Notes: generated by a model from the sequence alone, not told the origin. A stretch of DNA of 64,000 bases from JANSWP01 sp041941305 (GCA_041941305.1 JBGTQJ010000009.1:124001-188000); one strand, 5' to 3'; shown: positions 17,406 to 27,843, numbered from the stretch's first letter. Made by a program: numbers and translations.

Positions 17406-20400
17406 ATGTATAAATGCCTGCAAATTAGTTGTTTATTCCTTTTTTTTCTTATTGGAACAACGGAAAGCACTTTCGCTCAGGAAAAAGAGAATAACCCAAA
17501 TGAAGTCTTTTCTCCAGAGTTGTTTTCTGGTCTAAAATATCGTTCTGTCGGACCAACAAGAGGTGGTCGTTCCACTGCGGCATGTGGAGTGCCCTCTCAA
17601 CCTTATACCTTTTATATGGGGGCTACGGGAGGAGGCGTTTGGAAAACAACTGATGCAGGAACAAGCTGGAAAAATATATCAGATGGACAGATCAAGTGTG
17701 GTTCTATAGGTGCAATATCTGTAGCTCCCTCTGATCCAAACGTCGTGTATGTTGGAACTGGTTCAGCAGATCCCAGAGGCAATGTCTCTCCAGGAATAGG
17801 AATATACAAGTCAACGAATGCGGGAATGAAATGGAAGCATATCGGGTTACCAAAAGTGGGTCAAATTGGTAGCATTGAAATTCATCCCCAAAATCCGGAC
17901 ATCATTTTTGTAGCCGCCTTGGGACAAATTTTCGGACCCAATCCGGAACGAGGAATTTACCGTTCAAAAAATGGAGGAGCAGATTGGGAGAAAATTTTAT
18001 TTGCAAGTGATTCAACAGGGGCTTCTGATATTATTATTGATCCCAACAATCCCAGGATTCTCTATGCTGCAATGTGGCGGGCAGAGCGAAAACCCTGGAC
18101 CTTAATTGATGGGGGAAAAGAAGGTGGAATTTGGAAATCTGAAGATGGAGGCGATAATTGGAAGAAATTGGAAGGGGGACTACCTACAGGCCTATTGGGA
18201 AAAATTGGATTAACTATTTCTCCTGCCAATTCACAAAGAGTTTGGGCAATCATTGTGACACCAAAGGAAGAAACTGGAGGTGTTTATAGAACTGATAATG
18301 GTGGAAATTCCTGGACAAGAATATGTCGTGATCATAATTTACGACAACGGGGTTGGTATTATTCGCATATTCATGCTCACCCTACAGACGAAAATACAGT
18401 ATATGTTAGCAATGTTGGATTTTTCAAATCAATCGATGGTGGAAAAACCTTTGAATACAGGATTCGAACGCCCCATGGCGACCATCATGGTTTTTGGCTA
18501 AATCCCAACAATCCCCAAATCGTGATAAGTGCCAATGACGGTGGAGCTTGTATCTCATTAAATGAGGGAAAATCCTGGTCTACTCAACTCAATCAGCCTA
18601 CTTCAGAGTTTTACCGACTTACCGTGGACAATCAGTTCCCCTACCGACTTTATGCCGGCCAACAAGACAATACGACAATAAGTGTACCCAGCCATACCGG
18701 AAGAAATATCACCCCTTTTGAAAGTTGGTATGCTGTAGGTGGCAGCGAATGTGGAGATGTGGCTGTGAATCCCAATAACCCGGATGAAATATGGGCAGGC
18801 AGTTACAGCGGAGAATTGACCATTATGAATCGAAAAACCGGCCAAGTTCGACAAGTTACTGCTTATCCACACTATACTGAGGGAACGGAGCAACGTGATT
18901 TAAAATACCGGTGGCAATGGAATTTTCCGATCGTGGTTTCTAAATACAACCCGGGTACCGTTTACCATACTTCTAATTTTGTACACAAAAGCACCGATTA
19001 TGGTCAAAATTGGGAAATTATCAGCCCGGATTTAACCAATAAAATGGAGGAATACCTCAAAATCATTCCTGGTGGCCCGGTTCAACATGATGCAACTGGG
19101 GTAGAAGTCTATTCAAGTATTTTTGCATTTGAGGAATCTCCCCATAATGAAGGTGAATTGTGGGCAGGGAGTGATGATGGTTTGGTTTATATTTCAAGGG
19201 ATGGGGGTGAAAATTGGGAAAACATCACTCCTGAAAATATGCCTAAAGAAGGGACAGTAAATAAAATTGAATTGTCGAGTCATGCACCTGGCAGAGCATT
19301 CCTGGCAGTCTACAACTATCGATACAATGATTTCAAACCATATATTTTTAAAACTGAAGATTATGGAAAGAGCTGGAATTTATTAACTGATGGAAAAAAT
19401 GGGATTCCAGAAGACCATTTTGTTCGGGCAATTGGAGAGGATCCGGATCGTCCAGGATTGTTGTATGCTGGAACTGAGTTTGGCATGTATATTTCATTTG
19501 ATGATGGTACTCATTGGCAGTCTCTGCAACTCAACCTGCCGCATTCGCCGATTACTGATTTGGAGATAGCTAATCGAGATTTAGTACTCAGCACCCAAGG
19601 AAGATCTTTTTGGATTTTGGATGACCTCAGCCCTTTGCATCAATTGACCGATGAAATTGCCAAAAGCGAAAATTATCTATTTAAACCCCGAGATACCTAT
19701 CGAACGAACCTTTGGGGTTATAATGCTCAATTTCATTTTTATCTAAAAGAAAAACCAGAAAAGGATCAATCTGTAAAAGTTGAAATCATGAATGAAGGGG
19801 GTGAAATCATTCGTGTTTTTTCTTCCAAAGCTGACAAAACCGAAGGAGAGGAAAAACTAAAAGTCAAAAAAGGCTTCAATACCCTGTCCTGGAATTTGCG
19901 CCATACGGGACCAAACATAGTTAATGACTTGGTTACTATGGTAATAGGCAACCCACCTGCTGGACCAAGGGCAATTCCAGGAATGTATTCCGCAAAAATT
20001 ACCATTGGGGATTGGACTTCAACGCAAAGCTTTCAAATACTAAAGGATCCAAGATGGACAGACGTTTCCAATGAAGATTATCAGGCTCAATTAGATCTCT
20101 CAAAAGAGCTTGCAAATATGTTGACTGAATCTCATAATCGCCTTAAGAATTTACGTGCAATAAAGGATCAAATATCCCAAATTGCTGAGCTGGGAACTCG
20201 TGCCGGACATTCTGAAAAAATCAAATCGGCTGCTGACTCACTTAATCAGAAAATCACGAAACTGGAAGCGAAGATCAAAAACAAAGCAGAAGCCAGTCAG
20301 GATAATATCAATTACAGAAGGGTATTCAGCAATCATTTAGGGCGATTGTACCAGGTGGTCGTCAATGCACAACATCGTCCAACAGGAGGGGCCTTAGAGC

Positions 20401-20540
20401 GTTATGAAGATTTGAAAACAGAATATGTAGATATCGTTTCGGACTATGAAGATATCACTGATAAAGCCTTGCCAGCATTTAATCGAGGGCTAGTTGAGGA
20501 AGATGTAGAAAGGGTGATTTTGCCAGAACAGGTAGAGTAG
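17406..20540 (+). CDS. Secreted VPS10/BNR-repeat beta-propeller protein (glycosyl hydrolase-like)
   Basis: About 1044 aa. A signal peptide ends at TFAQ. Many Asp-box/BNR motifs of the form S-x-D-x-G-x-x-W recur (KTTDAGTSWKN, KSEDGGDNWKK, YISRDGGENWE), marking two sortilin/VPS10-type propellers. A C-terminal beta-sandwich and helical segment follow. Relatives are often annotated as glycosyl hydrolases, but no catalytic residues can be assigned. It is probably exported to the periplasm or surface. I used the ATG at 17406; a TTG three codons earlier is also open. Confidence 0.85.
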   Translation: MYKCLQISCLFLFFLIGTTESTFAQEKENNPNEVFSPELFSGLKYRSVGPTRGGRSTAACGVPSQPYTFYMGATGGGVWKTTDAGTSWKNISDGQIKCGSIGAISVAPSDPNVVYVGTGSADPRGNVSPGIGIYKSTNAGMKWKHIGLPKVGQIGSIEIHPQNPDIIFVAALGQIFGPNPERGIYRSKNGGADWEKILFASDSTGASDIIIDPNNPRILYAAMWRAERKPWTLIDGGKEGGIWKSEDGGDNWKKLEGGLPTGLLGKIGLTISPANSQRVWAIIVTPKEETGGVYRTDNGGNSWTRICRDHNLRQRGWYYSHIHAHPTDENTVYVSNVGFFKSIDGGKTFEYRIRTPHGDHHGFWLNPNNPQIVISANDGGACISLNEGKSWSTQLNQPTSEFYRLTVDNQFPYRLYAGQQDNTTISVPSHTGRNITPFESWYAVGGSECGDVAVNPNNPDEIWAGSYSGELTIMNRKTGQVRQVTAYPHYTEGTEQRDLKYRWQWNFPIVVSKYNPGTVYHTSNFVHKSTDYGQNWEIISPDLTNKMEEYLKIIPGGPVQHDATGVEVYSSIFAFEESPHNEGELWAGSDDGLVYISRDGGENWENITPENMPKEGTVNKIELSSHAPGRAFLAVYNYRYNDFKPYIFKTEDYGKSWNLLTDGKNGIPEDHFVRAIGEDPDRPGLLYAGTEFGMYISFDDGTHWQSLQLNLPHSPITDLEIANRDLVLSTQGRSFWILDDLSPLHQLTDEIAKSENYLFKPRDTYRTNLWGYNAQFHFYLKEKPEKDQSVKVEIMNEGGEIIRVFSSKADKTEGEEKLKVKKGFNTLSWNLRHTGPNIVNDLVTMVIGNPPAGPRAIPGMYSAKITIGDWTSTQSFQILKDPRWTDVSNEDYQAQLDLSKELANMLTESHNRLKNLRAIKDQISQIAELGTRAGHSEKIKSAADSLNQKITKLEAKIKNKAEASQDNINYRRVFSNHLGRLYQVVVNAQHRPTGGALERYEDLKTEYVDIVSDYEDITDKALPAFNRGLVEEDVERVILPEQVE

Positions 20541-20562
20541 GGCAGGATAAAAAATATTGTTT

Positions 20563-20907
20563 ATGATAAACAAACTATTTGTATACGGAACTTTGGGTCC
20601 TGGTCGCCCAAATGCACATATTTTGGAAATCATTGGAGGTTCCTGGGAAAAGGCAAGTGTAAAAGGAAAATTAATCGATGAAGGCTGGGGTGCTGAAATG
20701 GGCTATCCTGGAATAATACTCGATAAAAAGGGGGATATTATTGAAGGCTTTTTATTTAGCTCAGACAACCTCAATAAACATTGGTCAAATTTAGATGAGT
20801 TTGAAGGTGATGGATATGAAAGGGTCTTGTCTGAAGTTGAGCTTCCAAATAATAGTATTGTAGAAGCGTATATTTATACTTTAAAAAGAGAAGTTGTTCA
20901 AAAATAG
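20563..20907 (+). CDS. Gamma-glutamylcyclotransferase-like (AIG2/BtrG-like) protein
   Basis: 114 aa from the ATG at 20563. The opening KLFVYGTLGPGRPN has the family's YGTL substrate-cradle motif, and DEFEGDGYER carries the conserved acidic catalytic position. The fold cyclises gamma-glutamyl amines to 5-oxoproline in characterised members. It starts 22 bp after the propeller gene and may be cotranscribed with it. Actual substrate unknown. Confidence 0.85.
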   Translation: MINKLFVYGTLGPGRPNAHILEIIGGSWEKASVKGKLIDEGWGAEMGYPGIILDKKGDIIEGFLFSSDNLNKHWSNLDEFEGDGYERVLSEVELPNNSIVEAYIYTLKREVVQK

Positions 20908-21143
20908 ATAGATGATTTATTTGCAAGTCATTGAAACCCAATACTTCAGCTTTTTCTCGTTCCGTACTTTCTCACAAAGTGATCCCTTTGGGACAAGTAC
21001 GTAACTCAAAAAGAGCTTCGTCTTGTGCTTCAAACACTTACAACTAAATTCAACCTCCATTTTTGAACAACTTCAGAGTTTAATGGGACATGTTTTATCT
21101 GAAAAATAACTGCCATAAGAAACTCTGAAGGATTTTAAATTAA

Positions 21144-22478
21144 ATGAAATATTACTCAATATTAAGCTTGATTTTCTTAGTTGTCCAGATTGGACTATCG
21201 CAAACCTCTAAAGGAAAGGATAAGGCAGAGACTATCCCTATCGTTTTGCAAAATGCCAATATTATTGATATGGTTTCAGCGCAAATACGGGTCGGGGATA
21301 TTTTCATTAAAGGAGATATAATCCAAAAAGTTGTATATGGTAATTCCCAAAAATTGACATCTAATGCAACTAGCTACGATTGCACTGGCAAATACATCAT
21401 CCCTGGACTAATAGACAATCATGTTCATGTCACTCATGGAACCTTGAAGGAGGCAAAGGAACACCTGGAAATTGCATTAAAAAAGGGAGTGACTGCAGTC
21501 AGAGACATGGGAGGAGATGGACGGATGCTTAGTTTATTAAAAAGAAATGCCTTGATTGGAGAATATGCAATACCTGATGTTTATTTCTCCACGATTATTG
21601 GAGGTGTTGAATTTTTTGAAAAAGATCCTCGACCTCAACAAGTTACCAAAGGGGCCAAAGCGGGACAAGTGCCCTGGCAAAGAGCCATATCAGAGGATTC
21701 TGATTTTGAGCAAATCATAGCTGAAGCGAAAGGAATTGGCGCAACGGCTATCAAAATTTATGCTTTGGTGAATAAGGAATTAATTCAAAAAGTAGCACCT
21801 GAAGCAAAAAAACAGGGATTGAAAGTCTGGGCTCATGGGGCAATTCCACCTGTCAAACCGTCTGAGATTTCTGATGCTGGAGTAGAAGTTTTGTCACACG
21901 CAGGAAATATTGTTCAATATGAGATTGTGGAAGACGCTTTGAGTAGATATGATTTTAAAAGCATCCAGGAAGGGATGATATATAGAAAAAGATTGGCTGG
22001 GATGGATTGGAATGCTGACATGCCGATCATTCAGGAATTGTTCAAAAAGATGAAGCAAAATGACAATATCCTGGATGCAACCTTATTTGTGTACGAATTT
22101 CAAATGGAGCGAATGAAAAACACTGGAGCTGGCAAGGTAGACAGTACGGGTTTAAAAAATGCTTTGGATGCTACGAGAACTGCATATAAACTTGGGGTGA
22201 AAATTGGTGCTGGCTCTGATCATATGATTTCAATAGAAAAAGAAACCATTAATATCCATAGGGAATTGGAATTATTGGTTTTGGCTGGATTGTCCAATTG
22301 GGATGCTTTGCGTGCTGCTACCATTATCAATGCGGAAACCCTGGGTGTAGAAAATGAAATAGGTACCATTGAAGCTGGTAAAATTGCCAATCTGGTAGTT
22401 TTGAATAATAATCCATTGAATAATATTTCCAAGACGAGAGACATTAAGTATGTAATTAAGAGAGGTGAAATCCAATAA
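21144..22478 (+). CDS. Secreted amidohydrolase (imidazolonepropionase-like)
   Basis: 444 aa. A signal peptide (residues 1-19, ending IGLSQ) precedes a metal-dependent hydrolase. The first metal site is in IIPGLIDNHVHVTHG; further ligands are HG in KVWAHGAIPP, the histidine in VLSHAGN and the aspartate in GAGSDHM. A C-terminal beta-sandwich ends in GKIANLVVLNNNPL. Such exported members often act as peptidases or hydrolyse cyclic amides; substrate unknown. It is followed after 3 bp by an AraC-type regulator gene, suggesting coupling. Confidence 0.87.
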   Translation: MKYYSILSLIFLVVQIGLSQTSKGKDKAETIPIVLQNANIIDMVSAQIRVGDIFIKGDIIQKVVYGNSQKLTSNATSYDCTGKYIIPGLIDNHVHVTHGTLKEAKEHLEIALKKGVTAVRDMGGDGRMLSLLKRNALIGEYAIPDVYFSTIIGGVEFFEKDPRPQQVTKGAKAGQVPWQRAISEDSDFEQIIAEAKGIGATAIKIYALVNKELIQKVAPEAKKQGLKVWAHGAIPPVKPSEISDAGVEVLSHAGNIVQYEIVEDALSRYDFKSIQEGMIYRKRLAGMDWNADMPIIQELFKKMKQNDNILDATLFVYEFQMERMKNTGAGKVDSTGLKNALDATRTAYKLGVKIGAGSDHMISIEKETINIHRELELLVLAGLSNWDALRAATIINAETLGVENEIGTIEAGKIANLVVLNNNPLNNISKTRDIKYVIKRGEIQ

Positions 22479-22481
22479 AAT

Positions 22482-22880
22482 ATGACTTATTACGAACAAG
22501 AAGTAAAGAGAATAAAAGAGCTTTTATATTCCAATCAAAAGCAATTGGAAACAGTGATCGGTGCGAGAAATTTCATTAGAAAGAATTTTAATAAGGACCT
22601 TAATTTAAATATGTTGTCCAATTACTGGTTTACTTCAAAATATCATTTGCTACGCTTATTCAAGAGATATTACGGGCAGACGCCAAAGCAATATCATATA
22701 GAAATAAGAATAGAAAAAGCAAAGGACTTATTGCGTGCTGGAAAGAAGGTCAAGGAAACTTGTTTTGAAGTGGGTTTTGAGAGCGTAGGCTCTTTTTGCA
22801 ACTTGTTTAAGTTAAAGGTTGGAAAAACACCAGGTGAATATCAAAAAGAGCAACTTTCGATAAGAGAAGAAAAAATTTAA
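22482..22880 (+). CDS. AraC-family helix-turn-helix regulator (DNA-binding domain only)
   Basis: 132 aa. Two HTH motifs of the AraC/XylS type span residues about 20-120: LSNYWFTSKYHLLRLFKRYYGQ and VKETCFEVGFESVGSFCNLF, followed by KVGKTPGEYQ. There is no ligand-binding domain. It starts 3 bp after the amidohydrolase stop and precedes a VOC-family gene; an AraC/VOC pair recurs in Bacteroidota. Confidence 0.9.
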   Translation: MTYYEQEVKRIKELLYSNQKQLETVIGARNFIRKNFNKDLNLNMLSNYWFTSKYHLLRLFKRYYGQTPKQYHIEIRIEKAKDLLRAGKKVKETCFEVGFESVGSFCNLFKLKVGKTPGEYQKEQLSIREEKI

Positions 22881-22913
22881 TGCTGAACTTGCGACCCAAT
22901 AAAAATAAAAATT

Positions 22914-23309
22914 ATGCGAATTACATTAACAGGCGTCCCTGTTCTGGACCAAGAAAAAGCATTGAAATTTTATACTGAAACATTGGGTTTTGTTAAAAAA
23001 CTCGATATACCTGTGGGCAACGGAAATAGATGGCTTACATTGGTATCCAGTGAAGAACAAGACGGACCCGAATTGCTTTTAGAGCCTGCTCCCTTACATT
23101 TTGAACCTGCCAAAGTTTATCAAAAAGCATTATTTGATGCTGGGATTCCATATACCCAATTTGAAGTAAAAAGTATACAAGATGAATATAATCGTTTGGT
23201 CGAACTAGGCGTTGAATTCAGTATGCAACCGACGGACGTTGGCACCGCATTTATAGCAGTTTTTAATGACACTTGTGGAAACCGAATTCAAATAATTCAG
23301 ATCAAATAA
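22914..23309 (+). CDS. VOC-family protein (glyoxalase/dioxygenase fold)
   Basis: 131 aa. Two beta-alpha-beta-beta-beta modules are visible: ITLTGVPVLDQEKALKFYTE at the start and a second module ending in GNRIQIIQI. This is the vicinal-oxygen-chelate fold. The usual first metal histidine is replaced near the start, so catalysis is uncertain; a binding or resistance role is possible. It lies 33 bp downstream of the AraC-type gene. Confidence 0.85.
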   Translation: MRITLTGVPVLDQEKALKFYTETLGFVKKLDIPVGNGNRWLTLVSSEEQDGPELLLEPAPLHFEPAKVYQKALFDAGIPYTQFEVKSIQDEYNRLVELGVEFSMQPTDVGTAFIAVFNDTCGNRIQIIQIK

Positions 23310-23352
23310 TCACCTCCCTATATTTGGGCTGGCTAATTTATTATTTGAAAAA

Positions 23353-23649
23353 ATGACCCGTAAAATAGAAATTGAAAAAACCAGCCAAAACAAGTATCGC
23401 TATTTGGCATTTTCAGTCTTACTTGACCTAATGGGCATGGCATCTTACCTGATCCCCTTTTTGGCAGAATTGGGTGATGTAGTTTTTGCCCCTATATATG
23501 GATTGGCCATTTTTGCGATGTATCGAAAACGAAAATTACCTGCTGCATTTGCGGGAGTCATTGGGGTTATTGAAGAGTTATTGCCAGGAACAGATTTTAT
23601 TCCAACCGCCAGTTTGATGTGGATTTATTATTTTTTAATTAAAAAGTAG
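23353..23649 (+). CDS. Small conserved membrane protein, function unknown
   Basis: 98 aa. After a polar start there are two or three hydrophobic segments (FSVLLDLMGMASYLIPFLAE, APIYGLAIFAMY, and the tail LMWIYYFLI). The phrases FLAELGDVVFAPIYG and EELLPGTDFIPT resemble small inner-membrane proteins common in Bacteroidota. I cannot assign a function. Confidence 0.75.
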   Translation: MTRKIEIEKTSQNKYRYLAFSVLLDLMGMASYLIPFLAELGDVVFAPIYGLAIFAMYRKRKLPAAFAGVIGVIEELLPGTDFIPTASLMWIYYFLIKK

Positions 23650-23654
23650 AAGAC

Positions 23655-24287
23655 TTATTGCCCGTACTTCATATGCACCACATTCGCTCTTCCCTTTTCC
23701 AAAACGGAAACAACAAATAAATTATCATATTCTTCTTCAGGGATGGTGCTGAAATTAGAAGTACCCGTAAGCACATTTAACAATTCTGGAATTGTATTAG
23801 AATGACCTATAACCAAGGTTACTCCACTTTGAAAATCTTCCAAAACATTATCAGCAAGTTGATTGGGATTGAAAGCATTGTAAATATCCAAAGCCAAGCC
23901 CTTTTCATCGGCAACAGGCTGCGCAGTTTCTTTCGTGCGATTGAGGTTTGTAGAGAAGACACCATTCAGGGAAACATTTTGCATGATTCGCTTTAGTTCA
24001 TCCACCCTTTCCAATCCCTGCACACTAAGACTTGGATTAGAACCCATTCCTGTGGTCTCCGCATGACGAGCTAAAAGGAAGGTGGTTACTGTATCCTTTA
24101 CAAAATCAGTCAATGTCACGGTATCTGTTTTATGGATAAGGATGGTATCTTGAACAGTAAGGATTACCGTGTCTGTTTCGACGACCACGACAGTTTCAGT
24201 GATTATTTCAGGATCCTTTTCACAGCTGTTTAAGGTAAAAAAAAGGATTAGTGAAAACAGAATAGCTAAGGAAATGTGCCTTTTCAT
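23655..24287 (-). CDS. Lipoprotein of the histidine phosphatase superfamily
   Basis: 210 aa. A lipoprotein signal ends in LNSC (Cys22). A threonine/valine-rich linker with repeated DTV/TDT units (residues about 30-66) leads to a phosphoglycerate-mutase-like domain: LLARHAET contains the catalytic RHAE motif and LVIGHSNT the second histidine. It is probably a periplasmic or surface phosphatase. It converges on the small membrane protein gene, with 5 bp between the stops. Confidence 0.88.
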   Translation of the reverse strand: MKRHISLAILFSLILFFTLNSCEKDPEIITETVVVVETDTVILTVQDTILIHKTDTVTLTDFVKDTVTTFLLARHAETTGMGSNPSLSVQGLERVDELKRIMQNVSLNGVFSTNLNRTKETAQPVADEKGLALDIYNAFNPNQLADNVLEDFQSGVTLVIGHSNTIPELLNVLTGTSNFSTIPEEEYDNLFVVSVLEKGRANVVHMKYGQ

Positions 24288-24516
24288 TAAAGTTGGTGAT
24301 TAATTTTTGAAGCCGGAAATTAAATACTCTTTTCGGTTTCCCCAACTTAATCTATTATTTGAGAGGTAGGTATCGCATAGCTAAGCCGCAAAAATTCCCC
24401 TCAATTATCATTTTCCCAAAACTTCCTGCTTTCTCAACCAGCTTTCGATAGTATTGACCAATCTGCTGGAAATTACCATTTCACCATATTTGTGTTTTTC
24501 AATTCTTTTATCCTGA

Positions 24517-24675
24517 TTAGGTTGCTTTTATTACTTCAATAAACCTGAAAAAGAACCCTTCAAAGTGTTCACTTTTGGCAAAAATCAACAAGACACTTTA
24601 ATCGTTTTAGACGATGATAATTTGCCATTGATGGCATGGGATACCACAAATAATAAGGTTTATGTTCTAGACTAA
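24517..24675 (+). pseudogene. Possible C-terminal gene remnant
   Basis: An open frame of 52 codons without a start (directly after a TGA) reads like a real protein end: FKVFTFGKNQQDTLIVLDDD, then LPLMAWDTTNNKVYVLD. I do not recognise the family. It may be the decayed tail of a lost gene. The rest of the gap, 24288-24516, shows nothing recognisable. Confidence 0.25.
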
Positions 24676-24721
24676 TGATAGAATTTATTCAAAATGCGAA
24701 TTGGAGAAACGAGAACCATAT

Positions 24722-26770
24722 TTAATTTCCTCTAAATTTCAACCTTTTCTTTTCTATTTCAATACTGGAAGGACCAGCAATGATTTTGAATTCTGTTCGT
24801 CGATTAAAGGCGTGTTCTGCTTCATTACATTCGACTTCATCTACACATTTATTTCGAATTTGATCTTCACCATAACCTACTGCCTGTATGCGATCTTCTG
24901 AAATTTTTCGCTTGGTGAGCCAGGATTTTACGGCATCTGCACGTCTTTGAGATAAATATTTATTGTAAGCGCCTTCTCCCCTTGAATCTGTATGAGAAGA
25001 TAGTTCTATAACCATATCGGGATACTGGTTCATCAAATCCAACAGCACCATTAGCCCTTGTTCAGCTTCATTGGAAATATCCCATTTGTCGTAGTCGTAA
25101 AAAATATTTTTTAGCTCTATTGGTTCATTGATGGTATAAGTTTCTAAAACTGGCGGAATTGGCGTTAAGAAGAGATCTACTTTTATATCCTGTGATTCAG
25201 CGATTCTGGAAGTCATAAAGGTGAGCGTATCACCAATAAAGCCAGTTTTCTGTGCAATAACTGTGTGAGTTTCGAATTTTTTTGGCTCAAAAGTAAGCGT
25301 ACTGGTTCTATAGTTTTTTTCCAGATTTTTTGTGTTGGTCACAGTGATGGTAGCTCCATTGAGTAATTGTACATCAACCTGGGGTGTTAGTGCATCTGTA
25401 TTCTGAATGTTAATGGTAGCACCGTGAAGCAATTCTCGACCTCCCTGGGTCCGTCCAACCGTATATGCTTGCAAATTTTCCTTATTGAATGTCCAAATAT
25501 CGTTGCAACAGGTTTTGCTGTGTATGGATTTGTTCCCTTCTCTGTTGGATACCAGGAATCCACTATCTCCATCTTTGTTAATCGAAAAATAAAGATCATC
25601 AACTGAACTATTATACCCTTTTCCCAAATTTTCTGGTGAAGCCCAATTACTGCCATCCCAGGTGGAATAAAAAATATCAAATCCACCCAATCCGGGGTGA
25701 CCATTAGAGCTAAAGTAAAGGGTGCCATCCTTGAAAAAAGGGGATGCTTCGTCTCCTGTAGAATTAATCGTTTCACTGAGCTTTTTGGGTTTGGTAAAGG
25801 AATTGCCTTTTATTGATGAGTAATAGATATCCTGATGTCCTTCCTTATCGATATCTGCAGTAAAGAAAAGAACTTCATTTCCGAATAATTCTCCTATTGC
25901 GGGCTGACTGACGAGATAATCACCGTTGATCCCTTGAGCTGGCTCAGCTGCTCCCCAGATATTGTTAATTTTTTTACTGACATATAATTTGCTTTGAGTT
26001 GGGATGCTATTGGCCGTTAAAACTTTTGTGAAGTATAAAGTTTTGCCATCCTTAGATAAACACAATGTTCCAACGTGATAACCTGGTTCATTAATGTTTG
26101 CGTTTAAAGGTCTTGGATTTCCCCATTTTCCTTCAATATTTAAGGAAACATATGCTTTGGAATACAAGTCATTCCCAGCATCCTCAATGACAATAACCTT
26201 ATTGGATTGAATCGCTGTAAAATACAATTCATAATCATTAACCATTATTGGCGAATATTCAGAATACTTTGAATTTAATCTATCTCCGATATTTTTGATA
26301 GAAAGATCTTTAGCCTCGTTGCTCTCCAATGCCATGTCACAACCTGCGATTTCAACCAGGGCTCTTTCCATTAAGGATTCATTTTGAGCTTTATCAATGA
26401 AAGATTGAAAAGAAGTTTTTGCTTCCCGGTATTTTCCATTCATTTTGAGCATTTGGGCATATTTAAAATAGGCATCTGCCAGGAATGGAAAAGAAGGGTT
26501 ATTAACAATTAAACCAAACCATCTTTCTGCGGCTGCATAATCCCTTAGTTGAAGATGAATAGTCGCTATTCGGTGAGCCACTTGCAGGTCTGTATTTTCC
26601 CTGTAATACAATTCATAAATATCAAGGGCATTGTAATAATCTCCAGATTGAAACAATTCATTGGCTGAAGAAAGGCTAGCTTCTGGATTTGCACCATCTA
26701 ATGGTTGTGTAAGGAGGTGAGTAGAAAAAAGTATAAAAAAGAGTAGAATTATTAGATGCTTCATAATCAT
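24722..26770 (-). CDS. OmpA-family protein with TPR and PD40 propeller (PorE-like)
   Basis: 682 aa. Signal peptide (1-22); TPR repeats (about 30-150); a WD40-like PD40 beta-propeller (about 165-440; YSPIMVNDYELYFTA, LYFSSNGHPGLGGFDIFYS); a small beta-sandwich; and a C-terminal OmpA-like peptidoglycan-binding domain (about 560-670; IELSSHTDSRGEGAYNKYLS, RIQAVGYGE). This architecture matches the PorE-type component linking the type IX secretion machinery to peptidoglycan. It follows a PorP/SprF-like gene and a type B T9SS cargo gene on the same strand, the usual trio. Confidence 0.9.
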   Translation of the reverse strand: MIMKHLIILLFFILFSTHLLTQPLDGANPEASLSSANELFQSGDYYNALDIYELYYRENTDLQVAHRIATIHLQLRDYAAAERWFGLIVNNPSFPFLADAYFKYAQMLKMNGKYREAKTSFQSFIDKAQNESLMERALVEIAGCDMALESNEAKDLSIKNIGDRLNSKYSEYSPIMVNDYELYFTAIQSNKVIVIEDAGNDLYSKAYVSLNIEGKWGNPRPLNANINEPGYHVGTLCLSKDGKTLYFTKVLTANSIPTQSKLYVSKKINNIWGAAEPAQGINGDYLVSQPAIGELFGNEVLFFTADIDKEGHQDIYYSSIKGNSFTKPKKLSETINSTGDEASPFFKDGTLYFSSNGHPGLGGFDIFYSTWDGSNWASPENLGKGYNSSVDDLYFSINKDGDSGFLVSNREGNKSIHSKTCCNDIWTFNKENLQAYTVGRTQGGRELLHGATINIQNTDALTPQVDVQLLNGATITVTNTKNLEKNYRTSTLTFEPKKFETHTVIAQKTGFIGDTLTFMTSRIAESQDIKVDLFLTPIPPVLETYTINEPIELKNIFYDYDKWDISNEAEQGLMVLLDLMNQYPDMVIELSSHTDSRGEGAYNKYLSQRRADAVKSWLTKRKISEDRIQAVGYGEDQIRNKCVDEVECNEAEHAFNRRTEFKIIAGPSSIEIEKKRLKFRGN

Positions 26771-26826
26771 GGATATTGAAATAGATTATTTGAGTATGGT
26801 AGATGTTTTCAAATAAGGAGAAATAT

Positions 26827-27843
26827 TTAAAAATGTGGGCAAAACAAAATAGGTCGCACTTCAGTGGACTTGTACTTTCTGATGATGTATGAAACACCAA
26901 TTTCAAAGCCTCCCTGGTTATTATTGATATCGCTCAATTCCGAAATTGTCATATCATAGCTTACACCAAACCTAAAGTATTTATAATCCACCCTCAGAAT
27001 CGGTGCAATGGCATCATCCAGACGGTAACCCAAACCTACACTGCAAATGAGATGATCCGAAAATTGATAACCAATTGTCGATTGGAATACCCCCAAATTT
27101 AATTTTTGGAAATTATTAAAAAGGAAACTCGGTGTAAAATGCCAACTTTCTAAAAACCTGAAATTGAGGGTCCCATGTGCAGCAATTCTCATAGGTAATT
27201 TTTCTTCATGGCTGCTTAGTAAGTTGTACTTAGGTTGTATAATGTGATTGGCTGCAATTCCTACCCTCGCATAAATGTTGTCGTTTAATTTAGAATTAAG
27301 TGCAATTCCAGCATTTACATCAAAAAAAGGCTTATTGTCTTCAATCAAATCTCTATCGGGACTGGTAATCTGCCCCCCGGCAAGAATTTCGTCTTCGAAA
27401 GTTATTCCATTTGAAAATGGGTCAAATCTGCGTTGGATAACACCAACTTGTAATCCAAAAGTAAGCTGCGTTGTGGCTTTGGTGTTTAGTGATTTGTGAT
27501 ATGCAACTGAGGCAAAAGAACCAAAGGTGCTCAATTTTCCAGATCCCGCCTGGTCATTGTACAAAATTGCTCCAATCCCCACCCAGTCATTTCTATTCAG
27601 CCCTCTAGCAATAGGAGAATCAATGTAGGCAGAAGGCGTCCTGAATCCAGTGGCATCTGAGATATTATTGAATTGGTCTCTATAAATCCCACCTACTCGA
27701 TAGGTTCCTTCATAGGCACCTGTATTCGCCGGGTTAAGGGTCAATGGAGACATATCGTACATTGTCCAATGGATGTCTTGGGCCAAAAGAAAAGGACTAG
27801 ATAAAACAATGATTGAAAAAAGTATAGTTTTTATAGTATGCAT
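26827..27843 (-). CDS. PorP/SprF-family type IX secretion membrane protein
   Basis: About 338 aa from the internal ATG (MHTIKTILFS); an 18-residue upstream extension is open. A signal peptide ends at LLAQD. The mature start HWTMYDMSPLTLNPANTGAY is the PorP/SprF signature, followed by an outer-membrane beta-barrel pattern (FGVSYDMTIS, FEIGVSYII). Family members anchor or deliver type B C-terminal-domain cargo, here probably the large protein encoded 66 bp upstream. Confidence 0.92.
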   Translation of the reverse strand: MHTIKTILFSIIVLSSPFLLAQDIHWTMYDMSPLTLNPANTGAYEGTYRVGGIYRDQFNNISDATGFRTPSAYIDSPIARGLNRNDWVGIGAILYNDQAGSGKLSTFGSFASVAYHKSLNTKATTQLTFGLQVGVIQRRFDPFSNGITFEDEILAGGQITSPDRDLIEDNKPFFDVNAGIALNSKLNDNIYARVGIAANHIIQPKYNLLSSHEEKLPMRIAAHGTLNFRFLESWHFTPSFLFNNFQKLNLGVFQSTIGYQFSDHLICSVGLGYRLDDAIAPILRVDYKYFRFGVSYDMTISELSDINNNQGGFEIGVSYIIRKYKSTEVRPILFCPHF